Source: Merzomyia westermanni
Lineage: Eukaryota; Arthropoda; Insecta; Diptera; Tephritidae
Length of the DNA stretch: 64,000 bases
NCBI GenBank assembly: GCA_949987695.1
Contig: OX465291.1
Coordinates: 52,520,964 to 52,584,963, forward strand
Direction of reading: 5' to 3'
The notes below the pieces were generated by a model. That model saw only the letters and a program-made list of their open reading frames with translations, was not told where the DNA came from and made no database searches. Each line of letters starts with the position of its first letter. The stretch's first letter is position 1. The position numbers and the translations under genes were made by a program. Shown piece by piece: positions 20,706 through 32,668 of the stretch.

Positions 20706-21849
20706 TACAACGAATATAAATTTTTGTTAGTAGGGAGCCTGACACAGCCCACTTCTAATCTAAGCCAAACAGATTCGGAGTTATAAAGAATTGAATATTT
20801 AGATTGTCTGGCGCGTTCCGTCATCCGCATTTTTAAAACCTTAAGGTCGGTCTTCCCCATACACCGAACTTGAGGCTATAGATGGTTCTTCGCCTAATAC
20901 AGATATGGACTATATTTATAGAGCAATTATGACGCATCCCTCGAAAATCGAATTTGCGCAGAATTTTCCCCACGACCACTCTCTAATATTTCTGAAAGCC
21001 CACAAATTTCCATTCACCCCACAACAAAGTATTTGTTATCACCAGGAGGGCAATTGCGTTTACCTTTTGTGTCAACATTTGCAATTTGGATTTTAACACT
21101 CACCTTTATCTTGAGTGCAAACACACGCACAAGTGTTTGATGAATTCCTTTTGTAGAATCGATCCCCCAATTTCTAAAGCACAATACACAATACCCGTAC
21201 AAATAATGCAGTCAAGCAAGAAACTGGTAAAACAAAGACTGGTTGCCTACTGCACTACTACTCTCCGTCTCTTACTTTCTTTTGTATACAATTACCCTCT
21301 AACAGGCCAATTTTTGTTGCAAATAAAAAAACTCATACCTAGTATTTCTAGTGAGATAAACTCGAATTTGAAGTCATATAGGGTTCATAATTTTCTTTTC
21401 GGGTAGCCGGACTTGCTTGTCTAAGGCGGGGTATAATTTTTGGCTAATAATTCTAAAAATTTTCTGTTTTACTAAATAAATCCTTTTGTAGTTACCAAAA
21501 ACACTTCTGTCAAAACTAATTTTTTGTTTTACAAATTGCACAAAATTTTTCAACGAAAATTAAATATAACGGAAGTCTGCCCCCACTTAAAGCTATAAAA
21601 TCAAGGTCACGACAAAGATAAAATATTTGGCGACGATTATGTGTCAATAGTTATAGAAGAAAAGTAGAGGCATGCGGGTTATATCTGTTTAACTTAATGC
21701 CGCATAAAGGCGGTCCTGGCGCTTAGAGGGTTAAGCCTACAGCCATAATGGTTTTGGGATACCTGCCACTCAAGGTAAATACCAAACGTTTGCCGAAGCT
21801 TATGTCAAAACAATATATAGCAAGTGAAGACCTGTTTTAACAAAGCCCA
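20706..21849. other. Intergenic, nothing recognised
   Basis: Frames at 20905-21406 on both strands carry no motif. AT-rich with no paired ends seen. Confidence 0.35.
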
Positions 21850-22470
21850 ACGCAGCATTTTTAGGTTTGCGGTTTTCGGTGCCAGGTACCGGAACACCTC
21901 TTGACTGTGAGCACTTGCCTACAATGTCACGCCGACCATACAACCATCCGGTATTGAAATATGTCTCCACCTACTATTTCTAAGTCTGTGTCCCAAACCT
22001 TACAATGCAAAATTTAACTCAATTTCATCGTTGATACAAGATCCTAAATATCAGCCTCGCTATCCGAAAACTGCACGTCCTTCTGGATTGCATAGCTTTT
22101 GGATTGAAACACATTCGAAGATAGCATAAATGTGGAAGTGACCGGAAGTATTTCCAAAGACTCTATGTCCCTCACCTGGGGTAATTTTGGATACTTCAGC
22201 GTTAAATGAAATATAGAATCTATAAGTAACTTGACTTCTTCCCAATACTTCCAAATATAGACTACTTTTGGTTTTATGCAAGAAACGGTAGCTTTGTGCA
22301 GAACACTGCCTTGTCCATTTGTAAGCTTTCTCTAGAGTACAATATCCCGCAACCCAATGCCGCCCTGGCATGAAGATTTCTTGATATCAATCGGTGGATT
22401 TTTGAATATCACGTCCATAGCCTCTAGTGCCCTATCCTTATAAGCCCGAAGTAAGCTAGGTAGATAGGTT
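21850..22470 (-). mobile_element. I-like LINE fragment (RT C-terminus and RNase H start)
   Basis: Minus-strand frames in order: LLRAYKDRALEAMDVIFKNPPID, then a decayed KALRLRE-like region, LEILPVTSTFMLSSNVFQSKSYAIQK. NPPID-(K)-LR corresponds to the NMTPIDFFIKETASKGALRL block in the LINE at 48 kb. SSNVFQSKSYAIQK corresponds to the SVFQxEVxAI helix of the LINE RNase H domain. Several stops and shifts are present. The strand and order fit one truncated copy. Confidence 0.55.
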
Positions 22471-22989
22471 GTTGTTGTTGTTAACAGTGCTTCGCCCTGC
22501 CTAATGGGTACACGGAGAAACATTTTTTTTCGCAAATTGAGAAAAATATTTTCTTATTCTCAAATTAGTAAATAATTGGTATAGTAATCAAAAGTGACTT
22601 GATTTTAACTGAAATCAATAAAACGAGTGTACTACTTGAAATAAGAAAGTTTTTTTCTTGTTAAATAACAAAAACAAAAACTAAGAAGGAAAAACGCGTA
22701 CAAAAAAGTTTAAATAAACAAGAAAATATTTCCGAAAATGTACTTAATTTAAGAAAAGATTTTTTCAAATATCAAGAAAAAATTAAAAAACTTATTTTCT
22801 TCCGTTACAAAATGATCAAGAAAACATGTCCTTAAAATTGCTTAGCTGGCAAGAGCTTGAAGGTAATTAAGAAAATGTTTTCTTCAATGAAGTAAAATGT
22901 TTCTTGCTGAATTCGCAGCTCCTCCTATGTTTCATGGGCTGTTATTGGCTGTTGAAGCCATCGAAAGCAGACACAATAACGGGATTTTT
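22471..22989. other. AT-rich intergenic
   Basis: AT-rich stretch starting with (GTT)n near 22470 and then many AAGAAAA motifs. No gene or paired ends recognised. Confidence 0.35.
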
Positions 22990-23400
22990 CAAGAACTAAA
23001 TAATATTGCCACCACGCATTTATAAATATTAGGTATGGTGGGGTTGAGTTTGGATAGGTAAGAGTTTAACCTATTAAAATATCAAGATCAAAGCTGTGCA
23101 ATTATGACTCTTGTCTCCCTCTGGAGGATGCTCTCCTCTTCAGCTATTTCAGGTGGTTGGATGTTAATTACAGGGTTCACACGCCGAGATCTGAGGAGTC
23201 TCTCTAGCGACTCGGTGTGGAGGTTATTTAGAGCCCACCTGTGGTTACGCAGAACAAACGGCTGGGTAATGTGGATCTCATTATAGTGCTTACGGAGATG
23301 CTTCGTTATGTTTGTAGGTGGCGCATTTGCATCTTATAGATGTCGGTTTGGATGACTAGGTTTAGGGCAGTTTAATAAAAACTGTCTGGTCAGCATTTGT
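22990..23400 (-). mobile_element. jockey-like LINE 3' fragment
   Basis: The minus strand gives LHTESLERLLRSRRVNPVINI, PPEIAEEESILQRETR and, after two stops, RLNSYLSKLNPTIPNI. The order (VIN-PP-I-SE-LPR-TR, then LNSYLxxxxPxIPN) is that of the C-terminal region of jockey-clade LINE ORF2 proteins, just before the Cys/His motif. It is interrupted and partial. Confidence 0.55.
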
Positions 23401-23429
23401 CTCTAACATTCTCTTGATGGAGAAAAATT

Positions 23430-23840
23430 GGCGTAATCGGTTTGGGAGCACGCCCACTTTTAAATAAACCTTTTTTGAAAAGGATAACAGACGGCTGTAA
23501 AAGGTAATATCTTTGCGAAAACTAACTTAATGTCAATTCAGTGGCACTTCCGAAAAACGAATAATTTTAAAGTTTCAAATTTTCTGCCACTTTCTTAGTA
23601 GATTTTTGGAATGATTTAACTCAAAAAAAGTGTGGTGAGGAAAATTCGTGAAAATATTGATAACAGTTTATTGTGAAAATGGGCGAAATCGGTAGAGGAC
23701 CACGTCCATTTTTGTAAATGCAGTTTTGAAAAGTTGTTATGCCAAACTGAACCACAAATAAATTTCGTGGAAGTACGCGTGGCCCTGTCCACTTTTTACA
23801 TAATTTTCCGCTTAATCCGAACTTAGACTTCCTCACTGGT
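23430..23840. repeat. Diverged repeats around CACGCCCACTTTT
   Basis: Three blocks of similar sequence: GGGAGCACGCCCACTTTTAAA at 23448, GAGGACCACGTCCATTTTTG at 23694, and GTGGCCCTGTCCACTTTTTA at 23779. Spacing is irregular. Non-coding; a similar block near 47870 reads on the other strand. Confidence 0.4.
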
Positions 23841-24992
23841 TTATCAGATTAAGTGAAATAGACCAGTTTATGTATGGACCAAAGCTAGTCTGACTAATTT
23901 GTACTGGTTGTTGGGAGTTTAAAACTTGTTGGTTTGACTGTAGGGTAAATATGGCTACGAACGTGTTAGTGTAGGTGTAGGAGCAATTTCAAGCCGAATC
24001 CAATTTCGTATTAGCATAACAATCGTCAACAACAAAACCTCAAACAACCGGGTAAATAGTCTTATACAAACGCATACATATAGACATACACACGTAGATC
24101 TATAAAGACTTATGGTAATCAGTTACAACCCTACCCTTGCCACTAACCCCAAACAACAAGTATCAAACAAACCGATAGTGTTGCCTCTTCCTTCTTTATT
24201 TATATATTTCATATGCTATTGTTGTGCATATTTAGAGTTTTTGTTGTTGTTTTGTAAATCCTGCTTGCGGCCTGCATTTGCATCGATACGTCAGGAACTA
24301 CTTAATTTTATAAAGTACAATTGGCAAACTGCTTCTGCTGTAGATATACGGCAACGACCTATCGTGTGTGTGTGTGTGTTCAAGTTTGACGTTCCGTGAA
24401 AATTACTTCATTTATATGCGTGAAATTTTTGCTTCAAAGGAATTAAAATGTTATCAGCCCAGAGCAAGCATTTTCTTTTTTTTTTGAGTTAGTGTTACGT
24501 TGCTAAATAATTTCAAGTTAATCTTCCGAATTTTTTTGTTCGGGGGCTTAACAAAAAATTATCGTGAAAAACAGATGGTTTGCGGTTTTATAAAATTTTA
24601 AGTTAAATATAAAATACCGTTTAAAATTTGTACATTACACTAAGTTGGGGTGTGTCGGTCCTATGCGCTCTTGGCAGAGTTTTTGGTGCTTTTTCTCAAC
24701 AACAGAACAAAACTATTTTCGCACTGCAAATTATTTTGCGAACACTTTGAAGTTGGAAGCTTTCAAAAAGTTGGTTGGATCTAAGGCAAATGCGATTACC
24801 TGCTGAGCTGTCCAAACATGCTGTAAAAGCCATGCATCAATCTTAGGCCGAATAGGTGATATGTGGAGCTCAAATATGAACCAGCAAAACATGTAACAGC
24901 TTTAGTCTGTCTCGGTCAAAGCTAACGGCTACACAATATCGCTCATCCTTGAACGTTGAGGATCGAACTACAATTAGTTATATCTCCCTACT
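23841..24992. other. Intergenic with a short TG microsatellite
   Basis: A (TG)n run lies at 24363-24380. An open frame spanning 24112-24399 has no motif. Nothing else recognised. Confidence 0.4.
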
Positions 24993-25135
24993 AGGTTGTT
25001 GTTTTGGTTGTGTAAACACTCCCCGTAGGTTTGGGAAGCGTTGCGGATATGGGCATTTCTTTTAACAAAGGAACCTGGTATACCCCCGTCGTAGACTCTT
25101 CTGTACAAGCCCGACTGCCTCGGGAACGATATGAT
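24993..25135 (-). mobile_element. tRNA-derived SINE, copy 3 (diverged)
   Basis: On the minus strand: GAGGCAGTCGGGCTTGTACAG, a degraded B box ACCAGGTTCCTTTG, ATGCCCATATCCGCAACG, AAACCTACGGGGAGTGTTTA, and a CAA-type tail. It shares the GGGGAGTGTTT-tail order with copy 2. Confidence 0.6.
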
Positions 25136-26399
25136 TGAAATCACGAAATTTCCGAAAGTGAATTATAAGCGCTGGGACAGCGTATTTTCTGAGCCCCAAC
25201 CTGCCGGGGGATAGTTACCTTTCATTTTCGACCCATACTTCAGCATGTTAGCCGATCTTCGACCTCAAAGGCAGCCCAGTGCTAGTTCTTCATTCAGTGA
25301 CACTGACAAATTTACCAATATCAATTTTAGAGTTCCTGACTGACACTTCGAAGTCAAACTACTTGGTTGCAGATATCCAGAACAGCATTGATAAATTTCA
25401 TGATTCCAACGGCTGGAGTTTGTTAACAGCTCCAAACTGGCCGCTTATGCGTTAGCAATCACTGACATTACGCGATGTACTCCCTATTGTGTTTTGATTT
25501 AATAGTTCAACCGAATTGAAATAAAACACACTGTTCTCACATCATACAACAACAACCATCTGCATTGGACGGTTAGCTAGAGTTGGAATGCAGATGCCGT
25601 TTAGCGTGTAGGTTGGGTGTAAGTACACTATTGTGCAATACTCTAGTAGCAAATCAAAGTTCTCTTTTAGTATAGATAGGCTGCGACTCTAAAGTGCCAA
25701 GGAGAGGTGCAATGCTCAGATAACAAAACTCTTTGCAATACCAGGGGCATCCCATGGAGATAGGTTTTTTCTTCTGTTTGCTTGTTTGAGTAGCGGCTAA
25801 AAACATTGCCCCATTGCCGATGTGACCTATATATACATGTACATGCGGGACATGTTAGGGATATGCTAGGGTTAAGTGTGAATATGTAAAATTGTAACCT
25901 TTTACATTATCTATACTGAAAATCGGCTCGAGTGACTCACGTCTCCATGGTAGCTCCTGGTTCTTTTGCAGCTAAAGGTTGTGCTTCTGCCAGCATTACG
26001 GCTCTCCCTGTTGAGAGCTTTTCGGCGCATTTGAATCAAACATGGAACTATCAATATGGAACTATTTTTATAAACAAAACTGTAATTATAAATATATTTC
26101 TACTTGTTGGTGCGTTTGTTTTCATGTTTGAGCTACTACTGCTAAATAAGTATAAAATAAAATACCACAGATGGACTACGCGCACAAAATTTCTAAAAGT
26201 GACAGCAAGACTGACGTTTAGTTTTCCTGAATATTATATAAGAGCGTTTAGAGTTGTGCACGTATGTATCTAGACTCCTTTGTATGTACTTGCAAATTAG
26301 ACTGGGCCGATTTTTTGTATACTTTTCTAGAATATTAAATGGTATAATAAGTTTGGTTTTGCTGTTTGTAAGTATTAGAAGAAGAAGAGATGGATCCAC
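25136..26399. other. Intergenic, no supported gene
   Basis: The 113-codon frame at 25932-26273 has hydrophobic stretches but no family motif. I see no supported feature here. Confidence 0.35.
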
Positions 26400-26640
26400 A
26401 AACATCATTCCGAATGATAAGGACGATGAGCTGAATCGATTTAGTCATCTCCGTCGGATGTGCGTCTGTCTGTTTCAACGCAAACTAATCAATCATCTTT
26501 AGAGATATCTGGTATGCATCCACCATTTTGTAATACATAAATCATTTGTCGTAATCAACAAGATCAGACCAGTATAGCCCCCATACAACACTTTGTTCCG
26601 ATAAACGGGGTATTTCAATTAGGAATGTTTGTGAATTTTT
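26400..26640 (-). repeat. Dispersed repeat A, copy 2
   Basis: Shares, in inverse orientation to 1640-2030, the blocks GATGAGCTGAATCGATTTAG, TGCGTCTGTCTGTTTCAACG, CGCAAACTAATCA, CCCCCATACAACA and TCCGATAAACGGGGT. Diverged copy; the ends are not defined. Confidence 0.55.
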
Positions 26641-27996
26641 TTTGACGACACAGTTTATTAAAACTAATCGCACATTACGGTATAACATTCGACGAATATT
26701 GTACATTATTTCAATAAAGAAGCGTCTCGGGAAAATAACGCGTTGAGTCTTTTTTTAAATTATAAATTTTTTGGGCACACTTTGAAGGGAAAAACGCGAT
26801 TTATAGCGGAAAAAATGGATGATTGTAAAATAAAAAATATAAACAAATTTAAAAAATTTCTTCAGCGTTACCTTGTAAATTATGTATGTCAAAAGTAAAA
26901 TTTTGCAATGAAAAGTTCATAACCAAGTTTTATCGATTTCGCACTGAATCATGGGTGCCAGCTGCATAAAGATTGTTGGTATCATCCTTGATGCTTATTA
27001 TGATATTATGTTGACGATGACATTTTTAAAATAACAGTGTATGGCATTTGAGTTTACCAATTTTTTCCTAACACTGCAAGTGACAATAAAAATATTTCAA
27101 TGCTACCAATTAAAAAACGCCATTAGAATTTTTTATTTTCAATGTAATACATATAGGAAAAATGTACCCAGACTGAACTGTTACTGAGCAAAAATAGGCT
27201 TGAGTATATTTCAAAATTCGTAGATAATGCTCTAGGCCATGCATGATCAAATGAGTGAAAAGTTGTGTTGAGGACAAAATAACATAACCAAATTTTATTG
27301 TCTTTTCAGTTTTAAACGTTAATAGCTTTTGAAAAGTAAATTCATGAAAAAATTTTTGGATACCGGTTTTTTAGATAATGCAATTCCATTAAATAGTTTT
27401 TATTTATCTTTTCTCTGAACTGATTTTTGCGTTTTTGACTGCCAAGCTGGTTAGTAAACATTCTAGGTCATTAACTAGGATTTCGCGGTCTTATTCATAC
27501 CAGTTTGAGCGACTGCAACGTTTCCGCTATTATAAGCAGCAACAACCCTCTAAAATTGTCGATACATGCGTACGCGAGCGAAAAAGAAAACAACTCAGTA
27601 TTCGGGCAGCAATCGTTCAGTTAACAACGCCATCTTACATTTTAATTTTCTCTTTAACTAATATTCTGGGTATTTAATTATTCATTTGATTAAATTAAAT
27701 TAAAAACTTTCTTGCAAATAATATTATTTATAGTAAAATCATAATCCTTTTTAAAAATTTCGTGCTTCAAATAGTACGATTACTTGTCAAAGCAAATTTC
27801 GGAAAGTGTTCCATTTTAAACAAAATGTTTCAAGAAAATTTTAAGAATTCTCCTGTGAAATCAATTATAAAATTCATTGAAAAAAGGATTATTTAAAAAA
27901 GAAGAAAATTACTTTTTATTAATATTTTCCAAGAGCAAAGTTGCTATGAATAGCAAATATACTTTTATTGAAATTTGTTTCAATTGTTCAATACAG
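26641..27996. other. AT-rich intergenic, left flank of Penelope pair
   Basis: No motif or paired ends recognised. An 80-codon frame at 27435-27677 has no known domain. Confidence 0.4.
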
Positions 27997-28333
27997 TGAA
28001 GTAATATTTGATTTATTTTGTTGTGTTGATCTTCCGACAGGGTAGTAAGTTGATTTTTGTTGGAACGATTTTCCGTCATCCCTTGTCAAGTTTGGTTTTG
28101 TGACAAACCGGTTTCGGCGTTCTGCCATTTTTCAATGCCTAGTTTCGTTCTGGTCTGTGTCTATCCGCTGCGTTGTTTTTATAGTCCGTGGGTGCTGTGG
28201 CAGGTAATGTCAATCTATGTGTTCGTGGTAGGTAACGTTAATATGCGTGTGTGTGCGCGCGGTATTGATACGTCCGAATTGTTATCTGTCCCAAGGGTTG
28301 TTTTTGTAGGTATGTAGACATACCGCTTGTTAG

Positions 28334-30418
28334 CTAAGCGGTAGGTTGATGTAGGTAGAAATCGGTGATTTTTGCAGTTTGGTTCATATTTCGTTTTTGC
28401 TTGTTCATTGTTACGTGTTTGGTTGCTGTACCTGCTGGCTTGTGCTGTTTTTTGTAAACTAGTTTTAAGGGTTCAAATATTTCGTCAGAGATAGTGTTGG
28501 TTTGTTCGTTTATGATCCTGCCGTCAAATGTTTTTAACTTGTATATCTCCATGTTCTCAAGTACATTAAGCCGCCGGCCTTTTCCTTGTACGTGAAGTAT
28601 TCGAGCCGTTGTTTTTATGTTAGCTGGGGTGCAGTTGTTCTCAAACATGTGGTTCGCGAAATTAGATTCTGGTATTATGGTGGGTTTTCGTGTTTTTTTG
28701 TTGTAGTCCCTGATATGCTCTCGGAATCTTGTGCTTATTTTTCTTCCTGTTTGTCCTATGTAGCTGTATTGACATTCACAAGTAAGCCTATACACTCCGT
28801 GTCTGTTGAATGGGTCATCAGAATTAGTGTCGGTTCTTAGTTTTTGTCCGACGTTGTTAGATGTTCTGAATGCTGTGTTGACGTTATATCTTTTAAAGAA
28901 CTTTGCTAATTTGTACGTCGCTTTTCCAGTGTATGTCATTGCCGTCCAAACCATTGGATTTTCCTCTACGTTTACTCTTTTTTGTGTTCCATGGCTTCTT
29001 CTGAGTTTATCCACAAGTGCTTTCTTGTATCCATTATTTGCCGCTATGTTATATATTGTATTAAGCTCTCTCCAGTATGCTTCCTGTGTGAGCGGCGTTC
29101 TCTGAAGCCTATCCACTAAGTGCCTCAATGCTGCATTTTTGTGCTGTTGGGGATGGTTTGATGTAGAGTGTATAATGGTGTCCGTGGCAGTCGGTTTTCT
29201 ATAAATGCCGTAGTTGAACCTATTTGTTATTTTGTCAATCCCTATAGTTAGGTCCAGGTAGTTCATTATTCCATCTTTTTCTACTTCCATTGTGAACTCT
29301 ATGTTGCTATGTTGCCTGTTGAGGAACTCTAGTATTTGCTCTTCGTTATCGTCATTTAGGATGCAGATGATGTCATCCACGTATCTAGCGTAGAATGCCA
29401 CGCCTAACTTGGTTTTTAACTCCTGTATATATTTTCTTTCCAAGTTTTGCATGAATGTTTCCATGAGAATGGCCGATGTTGGGTTACCCATTCCTAGTCC
29501 GTTTGTCTGTCTATATATTTTGTTGTTGAACCGGAAATAGTTTTGCCGCAGCGTTGTTCTTAGTGCGTGGGTAATTTGCGCAGTTTTTACCTTATCTTCA
29601 GTTTTGTCCAGTAGTGTTTTGTTGACTATATCCATTGTATCTGTTAGTGGTATTGACGGGTATAAGTCCTTTATGTCAAAGGATACGAGTTTACTGCTCC
29701 TTGTGAGTTTAACGGTCTCAAGTCTTTGTAGTAGTTCTATCGTATTGCTTATTGTGTATTCGTGCCCTAGTTTCAGAGTGTCCTTTAAAATCGTTTTTAG
29801 ATGTTTCGACAGTTTATAACCCGGCGCGGACTTAAAATTAATTATAGGTCTCATCGGCGTATCCTGCTTGTGGATTTTAGGTAACGCAATGAGTGGAGGA
29901 GCAGATGGATTCATTTGTGTTAGGGTATATGCCATTCTCTCGTCTATTATTTTGGTAGCATTTTTTATAACCTCTTTAACTTCGGTCTGGTATTTATCCG
30001 TGGGGTTATCCCTAATAATGCGGCATTTCATTTCCTCGATGAACTTCTCTGTCTTTGCTATATATTCATCCTTACTGATTAGCACCGTTGTGTTTCCTTT
30101 GTCTGCCTTCGTTGTGACGATGTTGTTATTTTTTAGCTTTCGTTGTAGCCTTTTCAATATTTTCAGCTCCTTATTTCCTTTTTGTGCTTCCTGGGCTCTT
30201 ACTTCCTTGCTTATGATTTCTCTGCACATGTGCCTTGCGTGATGCTGTTCCTCATATGGAAGAAGCGATATTGCAACCTCTGCATCTACTATCGCTTGCT
30301 CAGTTCTTTTTGCTTCATTGCTATCCGCGATGTTGTGCTTCAGGCCCTTCCCTAGAAGTTGCGCTTCTTCGTTGCTAATGGCCACTGTTGTTAGGTTTAC
30401 GAACCTTTTGTTAAATTC
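28334..30418 (-). CDS. Penelope RT + GIY-YIG endonuclease, left copy (5'-truncated)
   Basis: Reverse transcriptase fused to a GIY-YIG nuclease; it copies element RNA into chromosomal nicks. Coding begins inside the protein: the first element-derived residues are EFNKRFVNLTT followed by VAISNEEAQLLGKG. The open frame continues into the other copy up to 30445 and picks up a chance Met there. Downstream motifs are the same as in the right copy: DKGNTTVLI, LPKIHK, SFDIKDLYPSI, GLGMGNPTS, YVDD, and a C-terminal VYRLTCEC...YIGQTGRK nuclease. About 694 element codons, shorter than the roughly 800 or more of complete Penelope proteins. No stop or shift is seen, but the true N-terminus is missing. Confidence 0.88.
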   Translation of the reverse strand, partial: EFNKRFVNLTTVAISNEEAQLLGKGLKHNIADSNEAKRTEQAIVDAEVAISLLPYEEQHHARHMCREIISKEVRAQEAQKGNKELKILKRLQRKLKNNNIVTTKADKGNTTVLISKDEYIAKTEKFIEEMKCRIIRDNPTDKYQTEVKEVIKNATKIIDERMAYTLTQMNPSAPPLIALPKIHKQDTPMRPIINFKSAPGYKLSKHLKTILKDTLKLGHEYTISNTIELLQRLETVKLTRSSKLVSFDIKDLYPSIPLTDTMDIVNKTLLDKTEDKVKTAQITHALRTTLRQNYFRFNNKIYRQTNGLGMGNPTSAILMETFMQNLERKYIQELKTKLGVAFYARYVDDIICILNDDNEEQILEFLNRQHSNIEFTMEVEKDGIMNYLDLTIGIDKITNRFNYGIYRKPTATDTIIHSTSNHPQQHKNAALRHLVDRLQRTPLTQEAYWRELNTIYNIAANNGYKKALVDKLRRSHGTQKRVNVEENPMVWTAMTYTGKATYKLAKFFKRYNVNTAFRTSNNVGQKLRTDTNSDDPFNRHGVYRLTCECQYSYIGQTGRKISTRFREHIRDYNKKTRKPTIIPESNFANHMFENNCTPANIKTTARILHVQGKGRRLNVLENMEIYKLKTFDGRIINEQTNTISDEIFEPLKLVYKKQHKPAGTATKHVTMNKQKRNMNQTAKITDFYLHQPTA

Positions 30419-32470
30419 GTGGCCATTAGCAACGAAGAAGCGCAACTTCTAGGGAAGGGCCTGAAGCACAACATCGCGGATAGCAATGAAGCAAAAAGAA
30501 CTGAGCAAGCGATAGTAGATGCAGAGGTTGCAATATCGCTTCTTCCATATGAGGAACAGCATCACGCAAGGCACATGTGCAGAGAAATCATAAGCAAGGA
30601 AGTAAGAGCCCAGGAAGCACAAAAAGGAAATAAGGAGCTGAAAATATTGAAAAGGCTACAACGAAAGCTAAAAAATAACAACATCGTCACAACGAAGGCA
30701 GACAAAGGAAACACAACGGTGCTAATCAGTAAGGATGAATATATAGCAAAGACAGAGAAGTTCATCGAGGAAATGAAATGCCGCATTATTAGGGATAACC
30801 CCACGGATAAATACCAGACCGAAGTTAAAGAGGTTATAAAAAATGCTACCAAAATAATAGACGAGAGAATGGCATATACCCTAACACAAATGAATCCATC
30901 TGCTCCTCCACTCATTGCGTTACCTAAAATCCACAAGCAGGATACGCCGATGAGACCTATAATTAATTTTAAGTCCGCGCCGGGTTATAAACTGTCGAAA
31001 CATCTAAAAACGATTTTAAAGGACACTCTGAAACTAGGGCACGAATACACAATAAGCAATACGATAGAACTACTACAAAGACTTGAGACCGTTAAACTCA
31101 CAAGGAGCAGTAAACTCGTATCCTTTGACATAAAGGACTTATACCCGTCAATACCACTAACAGATACAATGGATATAGTCAACAAAACACTACTGGACAA
31201 AACTGAAGATAAGGTAAAAACTGCGCAAATTACCCACGCACTAAGAACAACGCTGCGGCAAAACTATTTCCGGTTCAACAACAAAATATATAGACAGACA
31301 AACGGACTAGGAATGGGTAACCCAACATCGGCCATTCTCATGGAAACATTCATGCAAAACTTGGAAAGAAAATATATACAGGAGTTAAAAACCAAGTTAG
31401 GCGTGGCATTCTACGCTAGATACGTGGATGACATCATCTGCATCCTAAATGACGATAACGAAGAGCAAATACTAGAGTTCCTCAACAGGCAACATAGCAA
31501 CATAGAGTTCACAATGGAAGTAGAAAAAGATGGAATAATGAACTACCTGGACCTAACTATAGGGATTGACAAAATAACAAATAGGTTCAACTACGGCATT
31601 TATAGAAAACCGACTGCCACGGACACCATTATACACTCTACATCAAACCATCCCCAACAGCACAAAAATGCAGCATTGAGGCACTTAGTGGATAGGCTTC
31701 AGAGAACGCCGCTCACACAGGAAGCATACTGGAGAGAGCTTAATACAATATATAACATAGCGGCAAATAATGGATACAAGAAAGCACTTGTGGATAAACT
31801 CAGAAGAAGCCATGGAACACAAAAAAGAGTAAACGTAGAGGAAAATCCAATGGTTTGGACGGCAATGACATACACTGGAAAAGCGACGTACAAATTAGCA
31901 AAGTTCTTTAAAAGATATAACGTCAACACAGCATTCAGAACATCTAACAACGTCGGACAAAAACTAAGAACCGACACTAATTCTGATGACCCATTCAACA
32001 GACACGGAGTGTATAGGCTTACTTGTGAATGTCAATACAGCTACATAGGACAAACAGGAAGAAAAATAAGCACAAGATTCCGAGAGCATATCAGGGACTA
32101 CAACAAAAAAACACGAAAACCCACCATAATACCAGAATCTAATTTCGCGAACCACATGTTTGAGAACAACTGCACCCCAGCTAACATAAAAACAACGGCT
32201 CGAATACTTCACGTACAAGGAAAAGGCCGGCGGCTTAATGTACTTGAGAACATGGAGATATACAAGTTAAAAACATTTGACGGCAGGATCATAAACGAAC
32301 AAACCAACACTATCTCTGACGAAATATTTGAACCCTTAAAACTAGTTTACAAAAAACAGCACAAGCCAGCAGGTACAGCAACCAAACACGTAACAATGAA
32401 CAAGCAAAAACGAAATATGAACCAAACTGCAAAAATCACCGATTTCTACCTACATCAACCTACCGCTTAG
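30419..32470 (+). CDS. Penelope RT + GIY-YIG endonuclease, right copy (5'-truncated)
   Basis: An open frame of 683 codons. It starts at a GTG that is an internal Val codon, so no native start codon is present. Order: N-terminal region to about 90; TKADKGNTTVLI (92-103); LPKIHK (168-173); SFDIKDLYPSIP (235-246), with the first catalytic Asp; QTNGLGMGNPTSA (293-305); YARYVDDIICI (332-342), with the YVDD catalytic pair; Penelope connector YRKPTATDT (395-403); then GVYRLTCECQYSYIGQTGRK (530-549) with GIY-YIG residues and Cys, and RFREHI (553-558). All catalytic residues of both domains look present. Stop TAG at 32468-32470 is followed by a 3' region of about 280 bp. Confidence 0.9.
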   Translation: MAISNEEAQLLGKGLKHNIADSNEAKRTEQAIVDAEVAISLLPYEEQHHARHMCREIISKEVRAQEAQKGNKELKILKRLQRKLKNNNIVTTKADKGNTTVLISKDEYIAKTEKFIEEMKCRIIRDNPTDKYQTEVKEVIKNATKIIDERMAYTLTQMNPSAPPLIALPKIHKQDTPMRPIINFKSAPGYKLSKHLKTILKDTLKLGHEYTISNTIELLQRLETVKLTRSSKLVSFDIKDLYPSIPLTDTMDIVNKTLLDKTEDKVKTAQITHALRTTLRQNYFRFNNKIYRQTNGLGMGNPTSAILMETFMQNLERKYIQELKTKLGVAFYARYVDDIICILNDDNEEQILEFLNRQHSNIEFTMEVEKDGIMNYLDLTIGIDKITNRFNYGIYRKPTATDTIIHSTSNHPQQHKNAALRHLVDRLQRTPLTQEAYWRELNTIYNIAANNGYKKALVDKLRRSHGTQKRVNVEENPMVWTAMTYTGKATYKLAKFFKRYNVNTAFRTSNNVGQKLRTDTNSDDPFNRHGVYRLTCECQYSYIGQTGRKISTRFREHIRDYNKKTRKPTIIPESNFANHMFENNCTPANIKTTARILHVQGKGRRLNVLENMEIYKLKTFDGRIINEQTNTISDEIFEPLKLVYKKQHKPAGTATKHVTMNKQKRNMNQTAKITDFYLHQPTA

Positions 32471-32668
32471 CTAACAAGCGGTATGTCTACATACCTACAA
32501 AAACAACCCTTGGGACAGATAACAATTCGGACGTATCAATACCGCGCACACACACACGCATATTAACGTTACCTACCACGAACACATAGATTGACATTAC
32601 CTGCCACAGCACCCACGGACTATAAAAACAACGCAGCGGATAGACACAGACCAGAACGAAACTAGGCA

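Noticed and set aside
20458..20730. 90-codon hydrophobic frame resembling a membrane protein
   Set aside because: It is produced by the polypyrimidine tract; TTT, CTT and ATT codons give Phe, Leu and Ile without real coding signal.
24112..24399. 95-codon plus frame with hydrophobic segments
   Set aside because: It spans a TG microsatellite and lacks any family signature.
28057..29105. Several plus-strand open frames over the left Penelope copy
   Set aside because: They are antisense shadows. Identical frames appear mirrored at 30562-32669 on the minus strand of the other copy, and none has a family motif.
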